From contig DBXA01000056.1 of the NCBI GenBank assembly GCA_002309235.1, forward strand, positions 1 to 14,426: a DNA stretch of 14,426 nt, read 5' to 3'. The DNA is from Christensenella sp. UBA1224. GTDB lineage: Bacteria; Bacillota; Clostridia; Christensenellales; Aristaeellaceae. The position numbers were made by a program, and so were the translations under genes. This document shows, piece by piece, positions 14,206 through 14,426 of the stretch. Under the pieces are notes generated by a model, which ran no database searches, was not told where the DNA came from, and was given only the letters and a program-made list of their open reading frames with translations. Within the stretch, counting starts at the first letter, position 1; the number at the start of each line of letters is the position of its first letter.

Positions 14206-14426
14206 ATGAAGACTCTTTTGAAAAACGCTTACATCGTAACAATGGATCCGAAAGCGGGCGTTTACACCCGCGGCTACGTGATCGTGGATGGGGACAGGAT
14301 CGCCTGCGCGGCAGGCGGCGAGGCGCCTCAGGGCGGGTATGACGAGGTCATCGATTGTGAAGGCCGCATCGTCATGCCTTCTTTTATCAATACCCATGTG
14401 CACACCTCCCAGCAGCTGGGCCGCGG
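14206..14426 (+). CDS. Amidohydrolase, N-terminal part (deaminase/chlorohydrolase-like, cut by window end)
   Basis: Only the first 73 codons are in the window. The ATG at 14206 follows AGGAGGA at 14194-14200. The protein begins with MKTLLKNAYIVTMDP, the usual start of the amidohydrolase beta-sandwich. Residues about 57-73 read PSFINTHVHTSQQLGRG, which contains the metal-binding HxH (HVH) of this superfamily and the QLGRG variant found in cytosine-, SAH/MTA- and s-triazine-type deaminases (relatives of AtzB, SsnA and MtaD). The substrate cannot be fixed from this part. Such proteins are usually about 440 residues and cytosolic. Its own strong promoter suggests that it starts a separate operon. 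The rest of the gene lies to the right of the window. Confidence 0.88.
   Translation, partial: MKTLLKNAYIVTMDPKAGVYTRGYVIVDGDRIACAAGGEAPQGGYDEVIDCEGRIVMPSFINTHVHTSQQLGR

Noticed and set aside
14076..14342. Plus-strand open frame of about 88 codons
   Set aside because: It lies in a different frame from the amidohydrolase, covers its promoter, and has no ribosome binding site.
1..14426. tRNA, rRNA, CRISPR array, insertion sequence or phage genes
   Set aside because: No cloverleaf-like segment, regular repeat-spacer pattern, transposase or integrase motif was seen on reading both strands.

Overview
The window reads as ordinary chromosome of a Gram-positive, Clostridia-like bacterium (Bacillota), probably from an anaerobic gut or rumen lineage. 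The reasons are near-consensus AGGAGG ribosome binding sites, sigma-A-type promoters with 17-base spacers or extended -10 boxes, compact intrinsic terminators, and a gene set typical of Clostridia: a split chromate transporter, a stand-alone AlaX with a DHHA1-type tail, a secreted PIG-L deacetylase and a class A penicillin-binding protein. Base composition looks moderately GC-rich by eye; I did not measure it. I see no tRNA, rRNA, CRISPR array, transposase or phage gene. The taxon is an inference, not an identification.

Layout. Bases 1-251 hold the 3' end of an unidentified gene and a strong terminator. Bases 328-1451 hold two overlapping half-size chromate transporter genes (+), closed by a bidirectional hairpin. 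Bases 1617-4291 form a leftward cluster from a promoter at 4320-4348: an AlaX-type aminoacyl-tRNA editing hydrolase, a HAD phosphatase or mutase, and a secreted protein with two lipocalin-like repeats. Bases 4452-5939 (+) encode a secreted PIG-L-type deacetylase, closed by a bidirectional terminator. Bases 6057-8365 (-) hold two translationally coupled CNNM/CorC-like membrane proteins, one of which lacks the C-terminal CorC_HlyC domain. Bases 8534-11890 (+) hold a class A penicillin-binding protein followed 24 bases later by a four-helix membrane protein resembling SLATT-type proteins. Bases 12013-13065 (-) encode a GT2 glycosyltransferase fused to a GtrA flippase-like domain. A 301-base divergent intergenic region with two clear hairpins follows. 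Bases 13367-14014 (+) encode an SGNH hydrolase. The window ends in the first 73 codons of an amidohydrolase with a strong promoter of its own.

Theme. Much of the window concerns the cell envelope: peptidoglycan synthesis (PBP), glycan transfer (GT2-GtrA), glycan or ester trimming (PIG-L, SGNH), divalent cation handling (CNNM pair) and anion transport (ChrA pair). AlaX protects translation from misacylated tRNA. The least explained part is the PBP plus SLATT-like gene pair. I found no clear signature of a complete new system and rate the window mostly conventional, with a few points worth checking.
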